Origin: UBA2093 sp044340485
GTDB lineage: Bacteria; Actinomycetota; Acidimicrobiia; Acidimicrobiales; Ilumatobacteraceae
Length of the DNA: 64,000 bases
Direction: 5' to 3'
Assembly (NCBI GenBank): GCA_044340485.1
Contig: JBIITN010000004.1
Coordinates: 1-64,000, forward strand
Shown: in pieces, positions 50,463 through 59,038 of the stretch
Layout: every line of letters starts with the position of its first letter
How positions within the stretch are numbered: the first letter of the stretch is position 1
Notes under the pieces: model-generated
The model's input: only the letters and a program-made list of their open reading frames with translations
Databases searched by the model: none
What the model was told of the DNA's origin: nothing
Translations under genes and position numbers: made by a program

Positions 50463-51251
50463 ATGCTTAATCGTCATTCCCCCATCAACAACCACTGTGG
50501 CTCCGTTCACAAACGATGAACATGGCATTGCCAAGTTCACGGTCATATGAGCCACCTCTTCAGGATCTCCATACCGGCGTAGGGGCACACGACGCCTTGC
50601 GTACACCTCTTTGGCATCTTCTGTGATGTCTGCGGTCATGTTTGTGCGAATAGGGCCGGGACATACTGCATTCACGGTGATGTGTCGGCGGCCCAATTCG
50701 GCGGCCAAGCTCTTCGTAAGCCCGACAACACCGTGCTTGGCGGCCGTATACGCCGCCAGTCCTGGGGTCGCGACGATCGCCTCGGTAGATGCGATGTTGA
50801 TGATGCGTCCCCCATTCGGCGCCGTCATGAGATGTGGAACTGCGAGACGTGCCAAGTGCACATGAGCCGACAGGTTGATGGCCAATGTTGCATCCCACGC
50901 GTGCAAAAAATCGTCTTCCTCAGAAAACACCGACGAAACCGCACTGATCCCGGCGTTATTCACCAACACGTCCAACCCGCCAAAGGAGTCGAGACAACGT
51001 TGAATGATTGCCTGGCGAGCCGAAGGATCCGACACGTCACCAGCTATCCCCACACACACTCCCTCGCCATGAGCCCCTTCTATTTCTGACACCACCACAG
51101 AGACCGCCTCACCTGAGCGATCCGCCACCACAACACGGGCTCCTTCATCAGCAAAAAGATGAGCGGTGGCTCGACCCATCCCGCTTCCTGCACCGGTCAC
51201 GATGACCCGCAGTCCCTCTACAGATCGGGACAATTTCGACAATCTCACCAT
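50460..51251 (-). CDS. Short-chain dehydrogenase/reductase
   Basis: A 263-residue classical SDR. Seen: cofactor motif VTGAGSGMGRAT, an Asp-Arg pair ADRSGE after the second strand, NNAG, the catalytic Ser in INIASTEAIV, Tyr-x3-Lys in YTAAKHG, and PGPIRTNM. It is probably a 3-oxoacyl or alcohol reductase of unknown substrate; the Asp/Arg after strand 2 allows NAD or NADP. The ATG has TAGGGT 6 bases upstream. It is followed at once by ctaA. Confidence 0.9.
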   Translation of the reverse strand: MVRLSKLSRSVEGLRVIVTGAGSGMGRATAHLFADEGARVVVADRSGEAVSVVVSEIEGAHGEGVCVGIAGDVSDPSARQAIIQRCLDSFGGLDVLVNNAGISAVSSVFSEEDDFLHAWDATLAINLSAHVHLARLAVPHLMTAPNGGRIINIASTEAIVATPGLAAYTAAKHGVVGLTKSLAAELGRRHITVNAVCPGPIRTNMTADITEDAKEVYARRRVPLRRYGDPEEVAHMTVNLAMPCSSFVNGATVVVDGGMTIKH

Positions 51252-51257
51252 GGGACC

Positions 51258-51263
51258 ACCCTA
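51258..51263 (-). promoter_or_regulatory. -10 box of a leaderless promoter (SDR gene)
   Basis: TAGGGT on the minus strand, 6 bases before ATG 51251. Confidence 0.5.
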
Positions 51264-51301
51264 TTTCACGCTAGGTAATCGCCTCGTTCTCGCGAAGTCT
51301 C

Positions 51302-51413
51302 ACCACTTTTTGTGGTTAGATCACCACCGTTGTCACTCTGAGTAGTGACATCAACATTTTCCGTGAGAAATCCCTCAAGTTCTGCTCCGTGCTGCCGATC
51401 CCTTACCCGGATC
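51302..51413 (+). promoter_or_regulatory. Upstream region of the M23 gene with three short hairpins
   Basis: Inverted repeats: ACCAC-N5-GTGGT (51302-51316), GTCACT-N6-AGTGAC (51332-51349) and GATCC-N7-GGATC (51397-51413). They may be operators or leader hairpins. I looked for a c-di-AMP (ydaO) riboswitch, which often precedes wall hydrolases, and could not match it. Confidence 0.3.
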
Positions 51414-51429
51414 ACACAAGGAGCAAGAA

Positions 51430-52779
51430 ATGGCCCCCACAACTCACACACAAAAAATCGTTCGCATGACCACCGGTTGCCTCGTCGCCGTGGCTCTTTT
51501 CGTTGGTGTCTCGCCAGCCATTTCGGCTGATGCATCGACTGGCAGCAAGTCATCGATGCAAAAGTCTTCGACGAAAAATGCTCCGGTTCGCCTTCCCCGT
51601 TTTGGCGACAAGGGCGACATCGTGGTCGCTGTTCAGAATGCGCTCATGCAAAATGGATTCACTCTTCGCGGTGGAGCCACCGGGGTATTCGATCAGAACA
51701 CACGTACCACTCTGCGTAATTTCCAAAAAGTGGTCGGCCTGAAGGTGACTGGTCGCGTTGACGCAGCCACGGCAAAAGTCCTGAAGATCAATGTTGAGGC
51801 CCCCTCTTCTGCCCCAACGTCCACCAGTTTCCCTTTCACCATGGACACCCTTCCACAACGTGGTGCGCAAGGCGATGCAGTGATTGCAGTACAAAAAGCC
51901 ATCGAAGCTGCAGGTACACCAGTGCGTGGTGGCATTGACGGTGTATTTGGTCTCGGAGTAACCCGCACTCTTGAAGATTTCCAACGTGCAAAGGGACTCA
52001 CAGTAAATGGTCTTCTTGATGAAGCAACCGCTACTGCGCTTGGTCTTGTTGCGCCAGCGTCACAAGCTCCCGCAGCTCAAACTTCGACAGCGACCACAGT
52101 CGCATTCACTATTGATTCATTGCCACAACGTGGCGAACGTGGCGATCGCGTGCGCGTACTCCAACAAGCACTCGTGTCCTCTGGCATCAAAATCAAAGGT
52201 GGCGCAGACGGAATCTTTGGTCGATTAACCACTACAGCAATTAAGCGTTTTCAGCGTCTCAATGCCATGACTGCTACTGGCGTCATGAATGCACAAACTG
52301 CATACAAGCTGGGGCTCATCGAAGCTCCTGCAATGCAATTGAATGTTTTCCCAGTGCAGGGTCCTTGCTCCTTTATCGACACATGGCACGATCCACGCGG
52401 TGCAGGTCGCCTCCACATTGGTGTCGACATCATCGCTCCAAAAGGCAATCTCGTGTACGCCGTTGCTGACGGAACCATCACTCGCACATACCATGTAGGC
52501 CGGGACAAACTGTCGGGCAATGGAGTTCGCCTCACCCTTGCTGATGGAACGTATTTCTTCTACGGACACTTCGACACCATCGCCCCCGGCATCGCAGTAG
52601 GAACCACTGTGACCGCCGGACAAGTCATCGGAACGATTGGCGCGACAGGCAACACCACTACACCACATCTCCACCTTGAAATTCATCCTGGTGGTGGCGA
52701 AGCAATCAACCCATACCCAATCATGAAGGCAATTGATGGATGCGGCGTCACCACCGCACGTTCTGCAAAAGCTCGGTGA
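51430..52779 (+). CDS. Secreted M23 endopeptidase-fold protein with three peptidoglycan-binding domains
   Basis: A 449-residue wall protein. Seen: a signal peptide (1-33, with VAVALFVGVSPAISADA), three PG_binding_1 repeats at about 58-115, 141-198 and 223-285 (each with a GxFGxxTxxAxxxFQ-like core and GVxDxxTxxxLG), and an M23 (LytM) domain with zinc ligands His329 and Asp333 in GRLHIGVD and His413/His415 in PHLHLEIH. The zinc set is complete, so it can be a peptidoglycan endopeptidase. The ATG has AAGGAG 6 bases upstream. Three cell-wall repeats before the enzyme are more than most M23 proteins carry. Confidence 0.9.
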   Translation: MAPTTHTQKIVRMTTGCLVAVALFVGVSPAISADASTGSKSSMQKSSTKNAPVRLPRFGDKGDIVVAVQNALMQNGFTLRGGATGVFDQNTRTTLRNFQKVVGLKVTGRVDAATAKVLKINVEAPSSAPTSTSFPFTMDTLPQRGAQGDAVIAVQKAIEAAGTPVRGGIDGVFGLGVTRTLEDFQRAKGLTVNGLLDEATATALGLVAPASQAPAAQTSTATTVAFTIDSLPQRGERGDRVRVLQQALVSSGIKIKGGADGIFGRLTTTAIKRFQRLNAMTATGVMNAQTAYKLGLIEAPAMQLNVFPVQGPCSFIDTWHDPRGAGRLHIGVDIIAPKGNLVYAVADGTITRTYHVGRDKLSGNGVRLTLADGTYFFYGHFDTIAPGIAVGTTVTAGQVIGTIGATGNTTTPHLHLEIHPGGGEAINPYPIMKAIDGCGVTTARSAKAR

Positions 52780-52782
52780 TCC

Positions 52783-52818
52783 AAAACAAAAGAGCCGTTC
52801 GTAACAGAACTATGAGCT
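52783..52818 (-). terminator. Weak terminator-like structure after the methyltransferase gene
   Basis: On the minus strand AGC...GTTC-N6-GAAC...GCT (52793-52818) is followed by the T-rich run TCTTTTGTTTT. The stem is short and interrupted. Confidence 0.25.
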
Positions 52819-53923
52819 ATGGCCTGACTTCATAAAACGCATTGACGGAGTGATCCACGTCGAGACGTCGAAAAGAAGAAAAGCCAGCATCTGTAGTCAT
52901 CTGTTGTGCACGAGATGCAGAGAGCCCGAGGGTGCCCAAACCGGCGCCTTCGGGCTCTGACATTGCCGACGACATACAACTGAGGACGCTGATTCCATAC
53001 AACAACGCAGCCATCGGATTCTTCGTGACGTTGTCCTTCAACGTGTCATGAGCCTTGATGTCGACAAGTAACCACGTACCAGTATCTGATACCGCGTTAC
53101 GAATAAGGTTCATCATTTCTTGTGGACGAGTCATGTCATGGATGCAGTCAAACGTGCATACCAAGTCAAACGATCCATCTTGCGGGATGGGATTCTCACG
53201 CGGATCAACAAACTCCACGTTGTTGATGCCTTCCTCGCGTTGACGATCCTTGGCTCGCTCAAGCGCAAATTGTGAAATGTCATACCCGACAACGTGGCTA
53301 TTTGGAAATGTCTTGGCAATCAACAGTGCGAGACCGCCGGCACCACAACCGATATCAGCTACACGTGCACCCTTTTGTAACGTGTCAGTGACGCCGTTAA
53401 GAAGTGGCAACACCTTTGGAAGAAAGAACGCTTGATTCCATGGTTCAAAACTGCGCTCAATCCCCACTGCACCTTCTGGACCATGTGAGTCGTAATCGAA
53501 TCCCACACCCGTTGAAAATGCTTCAGGCATATCGTTTAAAGCGTTCATGGTTTGTGGAAGTCGATGAAACATCCCCATACCAAAGGCCGGATGGTTCGGC
53601 GATGCAAGTACGGCAACGGCTTCTGGGCTTAAATACACGCGTGGGGTGTCAGCCTCGAGATCTTCAACTTGCAGCATCTTTGCAGCAATCTGGTTATACA
53701 TCCACTCTCGAACCCACCGTTCATGAAGCTTCGAACGGAGAGCTAATTCTTGTGACGTCATTGGTGATGATGTATCGGCAAGCACTCTGTAGAGGCCAAG
53801 TCTGTCTCCAAGGTGAATCATTCCCGCAGTTACTGCGCCGTCAAGTTTCGAAAAGACGTTGAACGAGAACATCTTTAATGCATCGGGGTCAGCCTCGCGA
53901 TTTGTTACATCTTTAGAAGTCAT
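52817..53923 (-). CDS. SAM-dependent methyltransferase with winged-helix N-terminal domain
   Basis: A 368-residue protein of the Rv2258c-like group. The first 110 residues look like a winged-helix dimerisation domain (AGMIHLGDRLGLYRVLADTS, LHERWVREWMYNQIAAKML); the second part is a class I SAM domain with VADIGCGAGGLALLIA (motif I), GYDISQFALERAKDR and FDLVCTFDCIHDM. O-methyltransferases with this layout act on small aromatic or polyketide-like compounds, but the substrate here is unknown. ATG 53923 has TAGTCT 6 bases upstream. Confidence 0.87.
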   Translation of the reverse strand: MTSKDVTNREADPDALKMFSFNVFSKLDGAVTAGMIHLGDRLGLYRVLADTSSPMTSQELALRSKLHERWVREWMYNQIAAKMLQVEDLEADTPRVYLSPEAVAVLASPNHPAFGMGMFHRLPQTMNALNDMPEAFSTGVGFDYDSHGPEGAVGIERSFEPWNQAFFLPKVLPLLNGVTDTLQKGARVADIGCGAGGLALLIAKTFPNSHVVGYDISQFALERAKDRQREEGINNVEFVDPRENPIPQDGSFDLVCTFDCIHDMTRPQEMMNLIRNAVSDTGTWLLVDIKAHDTLKDNVTKNPMAALLYGISVLSCMSSAMSEPEGAGLGTLGLSASRAQQMTTDAGFSSFRRLDVDHSVNAFYEVRP

Positions 53924-53929
53924 ACGAAG

Positions 53930-53935
53930 AGACTA
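53930..53935 (-). promoter_or_regulatory. -10 box of a leaderless promoter (methyltransferase)
   Basis: TAGTCT on the minus strand, 6 bases before ATG 53923. Confidence 0.5.
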
Positions 53936-53942
53936 GATGGCT

Positions 53943-54629
53943 TTAATACGTGCGCATGTCGTTGGGAAGGTGTTCATCGTCGGACAAACTGGTGAGACCA
54001 AACGTGATGCCATCACCCAAGGTGATCGAGCGAATTCGACTCACCGTCGCGTGCCCGATAACAAAACGCTCCCATTCCCATGGAGTGGTGAGCAACCCTA
54101 AAAGATGACACATCACCACACTGTTTGTGCCGGCATGAGCAACAAGTGCAATACGCACGTCGGGATCGAAGCGATCATTGGTTTCCCATACGGGCAACTC
54201 ATGTTCTTTTCGCTCGATCCCACGTTCTTGGAGAAATAACGAACAACCCAAATGGATCCGTTCGACAAAATTATTCACGGGTTCTCCGCCCTCGAGACCT
54301 TTCCAACGTTCGCGAGCAGCCTGCTGGCGCACCGCGCGATAGGCCTCTTCGGCGCGTTCCTCAGGCGTACCGTGCCAAATAGGGTTACGGATTTCCTCTA
54401 ACCACGGCTCGATCACAAGTTCGTGATTGAGCATCTCGAGCAGTGGTGCTGCGGTCTGCTGAGTACGCACAAGCGGTGACACCAATACCTCGTCGAAGTG
54501 TTCGTCAGCCAAGAACTTCGCTAACAACTGCGCTTGGTCGTGACCACGAGACGTGAGGGGCGGATTATCGACATTTAATCCACCGAGCACCCACTGCGGT
54601 TCTGCGTGACGAATAAGGGTGATGTCCAT
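53943..54629 (-). CDS. Histidine phosphatase family protein
   Basis: A 228-residue histidine phosphatase with the acceptor motif LIRHAEPQWV at the very start, SPLVRTQQTAAPLL and the second His in LVAHAGTNSVVM. The His-Ala-Glu form (RHAE) is common in actinobacterial members of unknown substrate. The ATG has GAGGAG upstream, overlapping the end of the lipoprotein gene, so both probably share a transcript. It is distinct from the 47873 phosphatase. Confidence 0.87.
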   Translation of the reverse strand: MDITLIRHAEPQWVLGGLNVDNPPLTSRGHDQAQLLAKFLADEHFDEVLVSPLVRTQQTAAPLLEMLNHELVIEPWLEEIRNPIWHGTPEERAEEAYRAVRQQAARERWKGLEGGEPVNNFVERIHLGCSLFLQERGIERKEHELPVWETNDRFDPDVRIALVAHAGTNSVVMCHLLGLLTTPWEWERFVIGHATVSRIRSITLGDGITFGLTSLSDDEHLPNDMRTY

Positions 54630-54635
54630 ACGTAA

Positions 54636-55424
54636 TTACTCCTCGCCCAGTTCAGCATCTGGAGTGGTGTCCAAAGGAATTGTGAAATCAAGTCCGCATA
54701 CATCAAAAGCTCTTTGAAACTGCGCTTGATACTCGGCGGCATTTCGTTCTGAAGTATCTGTGATCTCCGATAGTGCCCGGCCAAGACACAGTGCCACTTC
54801 TGATTCCACGTCAATCCCAAATAATGCTGCAATCGTCTCGCCTAATGCGCGCGCTTCATTGTCGACATCCAGCATTTCAATGGGTGGATCAGTTGCAGTT
54901 GGTGACGAAATGGCCGGTGGAGGCAAAGTGGGTAAACCGGCATCTTCGCCCATCACATTTTCAGATTCCGTGTCACACTCGCTCGAGATATATGAATCAA
55001 CTGCAGTAATCGCATACACGCCAACATCACTATTTAATTCAGCGACCACAGCATCGATACGCATGTCACTCGACATCAATGTGTCATCCCACACCACCTC
55101 ATCTGCGACATCGAGAAATTCCTCGAACTGAGTTCTCACTAAGGTTGCTTGTTGTCCAAGTTCGTTTGAAGCGTCCTCTGTCACGATCTCGAGTTGACTA
55201 ATAGATGACAGCACGGACACCCGCATAGTGGCTCCTCCGTCTGTCTCGTCAAACTCGTATTGCCCCACAGCAATAGATGCCGCAACCACTCCCAAAGATT
55301 GTTCGGGACCACACAACGCATCTCGCTCTGATGAACAAGCAGCGAGCGACAGAACAGAGACCGGTGCAACACACATCGCTGCCGTCCACCGTGAGTATCT
55401 ACAGACGGTGGCTAGCGCGGACAT
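54636..55424 (-). CDS. Putative lipoprotein of unknown function
   Basis: Not recognised. A 262-residue exported protein with a signal peptide ending in the lipobox LSLAAC, so Cys30 would be lipidated and anchored at the membrane. The rest is acidic and mostly helical, with a low-complexity Pro/Thr/Ser linker (LPPPAISSPTATDPP) and a few cysteines (two in the middle and one near the end) that may form disulfides. ATG 55424 is chosen; a GTG one codon earlier is possible. It is divergent from DoxX. Confidence 0.75.
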   Translation of the reverse strand: MSALATVCRYSRWTAAMCVAPVSVLSLAACSSERDALCGPEQSLGVVAASIAVGQYEFDETDGGATMRVSVLSSISQLEIVTEDASNELGQQATLVRTQFEEFLDVADEVVWDDTLMSSDMRIDAVVAELNSDVGVYAITAVDSYISSECDTESENVMGEDAGLPTLPPPAISSPTATDPPIEMLDVDNEARALGETIAALFGIDVESEVALCLGRALSEITDTSERNAAEYQAQFQRAFDVCGLDFTIPLDTTPDAELGEE

Positions 55425-55472
55425 CACACCAGTGTTGTCGCTAGTGATGGCCCTTTTCCGTCATCCTCAAAG

Positions 55473-55478
55473 TAGATT
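55473..55478 (+). promoter_or_regulatory. -10 box of a leaderless promoter (doxX)
   Basis: TAGATT, 6 bases before GTG 55485. Confidence 0.5.
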
Positions 55479-55484
55479 GACCCG

Positions 55485-56000
55485 GTGACTGCTGTTGATA
55501 CCGCTCTATTGGTCTTACGCGTCGCTTTTGGTCTTTCCCTGGCCTACCACGGCTATAACAAGATCTTTGGATCAGCAGGTCTTGCTGGCACTGCATCGTG
55601 GTTCGAATCTCTCGGCATGCGCGCGCCGAAACTACAGGCACGGTTGGCGTCTGGTACTGAGATACTTGCTGGAATTGCTCTTGCTGCGGGCCTCTTGACC
55701 CCAGTTGCGTCAGCGGCGTTTGTCGCCCTCATGATTGTTGCAATCGTTACGTCTCACTGGAAGAACGGTTATTTCATTTTCTTACCTGGCGGTGGATGGG
55801 AATACTGCGCATCAATTATTGCTGTAGCTCTTGCTATTGGTATCGCAGGTCCGGGCAGTGCATCTCTCGACAACGCACTCTCAATTGATTGGGGTGTCGC
55901 TGGCGGGATACTTACCGCTTCTATCGGCGTGGGATCAGCGATCGCGCAACTTTTATTGTTTTATCGACCCAAGAATCAGCCTGCGCAGCCCGCGCAATAA
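55485..56000 (+). CDS. DoxX-family membrane protein
   Basis: A 171-residue membrane protein with four hydrophobic segments (about 5-22, 60-82, 84-105, 128-155). LVLRVAFGLSLAYHGYNKIF and ASGTEILAGIALAAGLLTP are typical of DoxX, which in mycobacteria is part of a membrane redox complex with SodA and SseA, and elsewhere a thiosulfate:quinone oxidoreductase subunit. No such partners are adjacent, so its role is open. The next gene starts 12 bases after its stop. Confidence 0.88.
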   Translation: MTAVDTALLVLRVAFGLSLAYHGYNKIFGSAGLAGTASWFESLGMRAPKLQARLASGTEILAGIALAAGLLTPVASAAFVALMIVAIVTSHWKNGYFIFLPGGGWEYCASIIAVALAIGIAGPGSASLDNALSIDWGVAGGILTASIGVGSAIAQLLLFYRPKNQPAQPAQ

Positions 56001-56012
56001 CAGCCTTTTCTC

Positions 56013-56558
56013 ATGGATAAACGACCCCCAAAATCATCATCGAGCTTCCAACGCATTGGTCGGCTCATCGTTGTGATTGCGTGCGTCCTGATCGGAGCGA
56101 TGTGGTTGTATGCGTTTGTGTTCGCATCACGCGAAAGTATCAACAGGATTTACGACGATGAATGGGCAGCGCGTTCCCAAACTCGTTGCGAGCAAGCAGC
56201 AACGCAGCGAACTGCGCTCGCCAACCTCACTCGCATCGACGAAAATGACCCCGCAACACTGATGGTGCGCGCAGATCTCGTCGATAAAGCAACCGACACA
56301 CTCGAGACAATGCTGAACGACATCGAGAGTGATCAACCATCGACCGAAAAAGGGCTTGCACTGGTTCCTAAATGGATCGCCGACTATCGCCTCTACATCG
56401 AGGATCGCCGTGACTATACGGCTGAACTACGTACCGGATCCTTGCCCACCTTCTCAGAAACCCTTGTTGACGATGTGCCAGTGAGTGAACGTGTTGGAAA
56501 ATTTGCTCGCGAGAACAAGATGCGCGCTTGTCAGCCGCCTTTTGATCTCATCTTGTAA
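56013..56558 (+). CDS. Single-pass membrane protein of unknown function
   Basis: Not recognised. A 181-residue protein with one membrane helix (about 17-38) near the N terminus and an extracytoplasmic helical domain with RCEQAATQRTALANL and, near the end, MRACQPPFDL; its two cysteines could form a disulfide. No known domain is visible. It follows doxX in the same direction by 12 bases and may work with it. No clear ribosome-binding site. Confidence 0.7.
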   Translation: MDKRPPKSSSSFQRIGRLIVVIACVLIGAMWLYAFVFASRESINRIYDDEWAARSQTRCEQAATQRTALANLTRIDENDPATLMVRADLVDKATDTLETMLNDIESDQPSTEKGLALVPKWIADYRLYIEDRRDYTAELRTGSLPTFSETLVDDVPVSERVGKFARENKMRACQPPFDLIL

Positions 56559-57233
56559 CTAGAAGTGTGCGTCGCTCTCATTGGGCGACACGTCTATCCA
56601 GCCATCGCCTTTCACAAATCGACGAATCACTCTCGCCGGCGCACCGACTGCTACGCAATAGTCAGGGATATCTCTCGTCACAACTGAATTAGCACCAATC
56701 ACCACATGGTGACCAATGGTGACGCCCGGAAGGACAACACTTCCATGACCAATCCATGATCGGTTTCCGATACGCACCGCTTTTTCTGGCTGGCTTTGCC
56801 GTGAGATCGGAACAGACACATCTTCATATCCATGATTTTGATCGGTGATGTACACGTGATGGCCAGTCCATACATCGTCACCAATCTCGATCAGAAAATG
56901 AGCAACGATTCCACTTCCTCGCCCAATCAAACAACGATCACCAATTCGTACTACAGGCGAATGAAGCGCGTCTTGACCTTCCACCATCCCCACTGACAAC
57001 GCAACATGTGGCCCTACCATCGTGTGCTCTCCAATTGAGATGTGATGTTCATTCATGATTGTGGTCGGAGGCCAGCAAATCACGCTTTTGCTTCCAAAGC
57101 TATGAAACCGTTTGCCACGACGTGTGGACGGACCAATTGCGGCCCATCGTTGCAGCGTCTGTGTGGTGCGGGCATATGCTGCTCCGAGCGACTGTCTGAA
57201 CACGATGGTCAACTTATCTCTCACCGCAAGCAC
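56559..57233 (-). CDS. Hexapeptide-repeat acyltransferase
   Basis: A 224-residue left-handed beta-helix transferase. It has repeated [LIV]-G-x4 turns, HHISIGEHTMVGPHVALSV, WTGHHVYITDQNHGYEDV and IGNRSWIGHGSVVLPGVTIG, with the catalytic His as in maltose/galactoside acetyltransferases or VatD-type enzymes, and GAPARVIRRF at the end. The acyl acceptor is unknown; sugar or surface polymer is plausible. GTG 57233 is used; GTG 57224 is possible. It is divergent from panB. Confidence 0.85.
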   Translation of the reverse strand: MLAVRDKLTIVFRQSLGAAYARTTQTLQRWAAIGPSTRRGKRFHSFGSKSVICWPPTTIMNEHHISIGEHTMVGPHVALSVGMVEGQDALHSPVVRIGDRCLIGRGSGIVAHFLIEIGDDVWTGHHVYITDQNHGYEDVSVPISRQSQPEKAVRIGNRSWIGHGSVVLPGVTIGHHVVIGANSVVTRDIPDYCVAVGAPARVIRRFVKGDGWIDVSPNESDAHF

Positions 57234-57252
57234 TACACCGCAAGGGAAAATT

Positions 57253-57320
57253 CCACCGTGTGGGGTACCCGGTGGTAATCGCCATAGCCTGTAGAGGTCG
57301 TTTCACTTGTCTGAAAGGAG
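57253..57320 (+). promoter_or_regulatory. panB upstream region: dyad and ribosome-binding site
   Basis: CCACCG (57253-57258) and CGGTGG (57270-57275) form an inverted repeat spaced by 11, a possible operator. AAAGGAG at 57314-57320 is a strong ribosome-binding site 6 bases before ATG 57327, which decides that start over GTG 57324. Confidence 0.4.
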
Positions 57321-57326
57321 ACCGTG

Positions 57327-58148
57327 ATGACCACCTCGCAACGTCCTCGCGTCACGGTTCCGTCTCTTCTTGCTCGGAAATCATCCGACGCTCTGATTGC
57401 CATGATCACTGCCTATGACACCACTTTCGCGTCGATTGTTGATGAGGCAGGCGTCGATATGATTTTGGTCGGAGATTCAGTTGCGACAGTAATGCAAGGC
57501 GAGAAAACGACGTTGCCCGTTTCTCTTCAAGAAATGGAATACCACGTCCGAATGGTCGCCCGTGCGAACACAAAAGCCCTCGTAGTGGGAGACCTTCCAT
57601 TTGGGTCATACCAGTCGAGTATTTCTCAAGCCATCGATAGCAGTGTGTGTTTAGTGAAAGCTGGCGCACAAGCAATCAAACTTGAAGGCGGTATCTACAT
57701 GGCCGACACCATTGATGCAATCGCCCGTGTCGACATTCCAGTGGTCGGGCACATTGGATTAACTCCCCAGAGTTATCACCGTATGGGTGGGAACCGGATC
57801 CAAGGTCGAACACCAGGTCTAGAGGCTGGAAGTCGCGAACGATTGCTGCAAGACGCACATGCCGTCGAACAAGCGGGTGCGTTCTGTCTCGTCATCGAAG
57901 GCGTTCCCGAAGAAGTAGCACACGAAATCACCGACAAGGTTGCGATTCCTACCATCGGCATTGGCGCAGGACACCACTGTGATGGTCAAGTTCTCGTGCT
58001 CCACGATGTTCTCGGATTATCCGAACGCAAACTTTCATTTGCAAAGCCCTATGCGTCATTGCGTGAAGATGCCTTGCGTGCTGTCGGACAGTACGTCAGC
58101 GAAGTACGCGATGGTACGTGGCCAGACGCAGATCACACCTTCCACTAA
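57327..58148 (+). CDS. panB: Ketopantoate hydroxymethyltransferase
   Basis: A 273-residue TIM-barrel enzyme that adds a hydroxymethyl group from methylenetetrahydrofolate to alpha-ketoisovalerate in pantothenate synthesis. Seen: MITAYDTTFASIVDEAGVDMILVGDSV with a magnesium Asp, VGDLPFGSYQ with the second Asp, VKLEGG-like AIKLEGG, GHIGLTPQS and FCLVIEGVPEEVAHEITDKVAIPTIGIGAG. It is followed by panC, 7 bases after its stop; both enzymes act in sequence-linked steps of one pathway. Confidence 0.95.
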   Translation: MTTSQRPRVTVPSLLARKSSDALIAMITAYDTTFASIVDEAGVDMILVGDSVATVMQGEKTTLPVSLQEMEYHVRMVARANTKALVVGDLPFGSYQSSISQAIDSSVCLVKAGAQAIKLEGGIYMADTIDAIARVDIPVVGHIGLTPQSYHRMGGNRIQGRTPGLEAGSRERLLQDAHAVEQAGAFCLVIEGVPEEVAHEITDKVAIPTIGIGAGHHCDGQVLVLHDVLGLSERKLSFAKPYASLREDALRAVGQYVSEVRDGTWPDADHTFH

Positions 58149-58155
58149 TTTCTTC

Positions 58156-59004
58156 ATGTTCATCGCGTCAACACCAGACGACATACGTACATGGGTTCGT
58201 CATCAGCGAACCTCGCCTGATTTCACCGTAGGCTTTGTCCCCACTATGGGCGCGTTACATGACGGCCATCTCTCTCTCATGCGACAGGCAAAAAATGAGT
58301 GTGACATCGTTGTCGTGTCGATCTTTGTGAATCCCCTGCAATTCAATGTGCAATCCGATTACGACAAATACCCACGCACCACTGATAGCGATCTCGGCCA
58401 ATGCGAACTCATGGGTGTTGACGCTGTGTTCTTACCCACCAGAGAAATCATGTACCCGGCGGGACATGAGACAACCGTGCTTCCCGGGCGAACCGCTGAA
58501 CCGATGGAGGGTGCTGGACGACCTGGACACTTTGCCGGAGTCACAACGATTGTCACCAAACTCTTTCTCTCGGTGCAACCAGACCGCGCATACTTTGGCC
58601 AAAAGGACTACCAACAGCTAGCAGTGGTTAAGAGAATGGTCCTTGATCTCGACATGGGTATCACCGTTATTGGATCACCGACTGTGCGGGAACAAGATGG
58701 TCTTGCAATGTCAAGCCGAAACGTGAGGCTCAATCCAGACCAACGGAAAGCATCGTCAATCATCTATCGCGGACTGCAAAAAGCACACGACGCATTCAAT
58801 AACGGTGAGCGCAATCCCGCACAACTCACCACACTGGTATCGCAGACTTACGACTCCGAACCACTTGCTCGTACTGAATATGTCTCTATTGCCGATGCGG
58901 CGACGCTGCAACCAGTGTCAGAGGTAATAGATCGCGCTGTCATCGCAGTCGCCGTCTGGTTTGGCGACGTTCGCCTAATTGACAACATCGAATTACAGCC
59001 CTAA
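58156..59004 (+). CDS. panC: Pantothenate synthetase
   Basis: A 282-residue ATP-dependent ligase that joins pantoate and beta-alanine. Seen: FVPTMGALHDGHLSLM with the HxGH-type nucleotide motif, VVVSIFVNPLQF, AEPMEGAGRPGHFAGVTTIVTKLF, YFGQKDYQQL, the KMSKS-like AMSSRN and C-terminal ADAATLQPV. ATG 58156 gives the usual N terminus; a longer frame reaching back to 57940 would overlap panB. Panthetheine/CoA supply from both genes fits one operon. panD is not visible here. Confidence 0.95.
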   Translation: MFIASTPDDIRTWVRHQRTSPDFTVGFVPTMGALHDGHLSLMRQAKNECDIVVVSIFVNPLQFNVQSDYDKYPRTTDSDLGQCELMGVDAVFLPTREIMYPAGHETTVLPGRTAEPMEGAGRPGHFAGVTTIVTKLFLSVQPDRAYFGQKDYQQLAVVKRMVLDLDMGITVIGSPTVREQDGLAMSSRNVRLNPDQRKASSIIYRGLQKAHDAFNNGERNPAQLTTLVSQTYDSEPLARTEYVSIADAATLQPVSEVIDRAVIAVAVWFGDVRLIDNIELQP

Positions 59005-59038
59005 TTCACGACACACAGGGCCTTCTTGACCACCACTC

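Noticed and set aside
51302..51429. Possible c-di-AMP riboswitch before the M23 gene
   Set aside because: Only short local hairpins are seen; the conserved core segments of the ydaO motif could not be matched.
55598..55611. GGTTCGAATC, like a tRNA T-loop
   Set aside because: It is in the doxX coding frame, and no acceptor stem, D-arm or anticodon arm fits around it.
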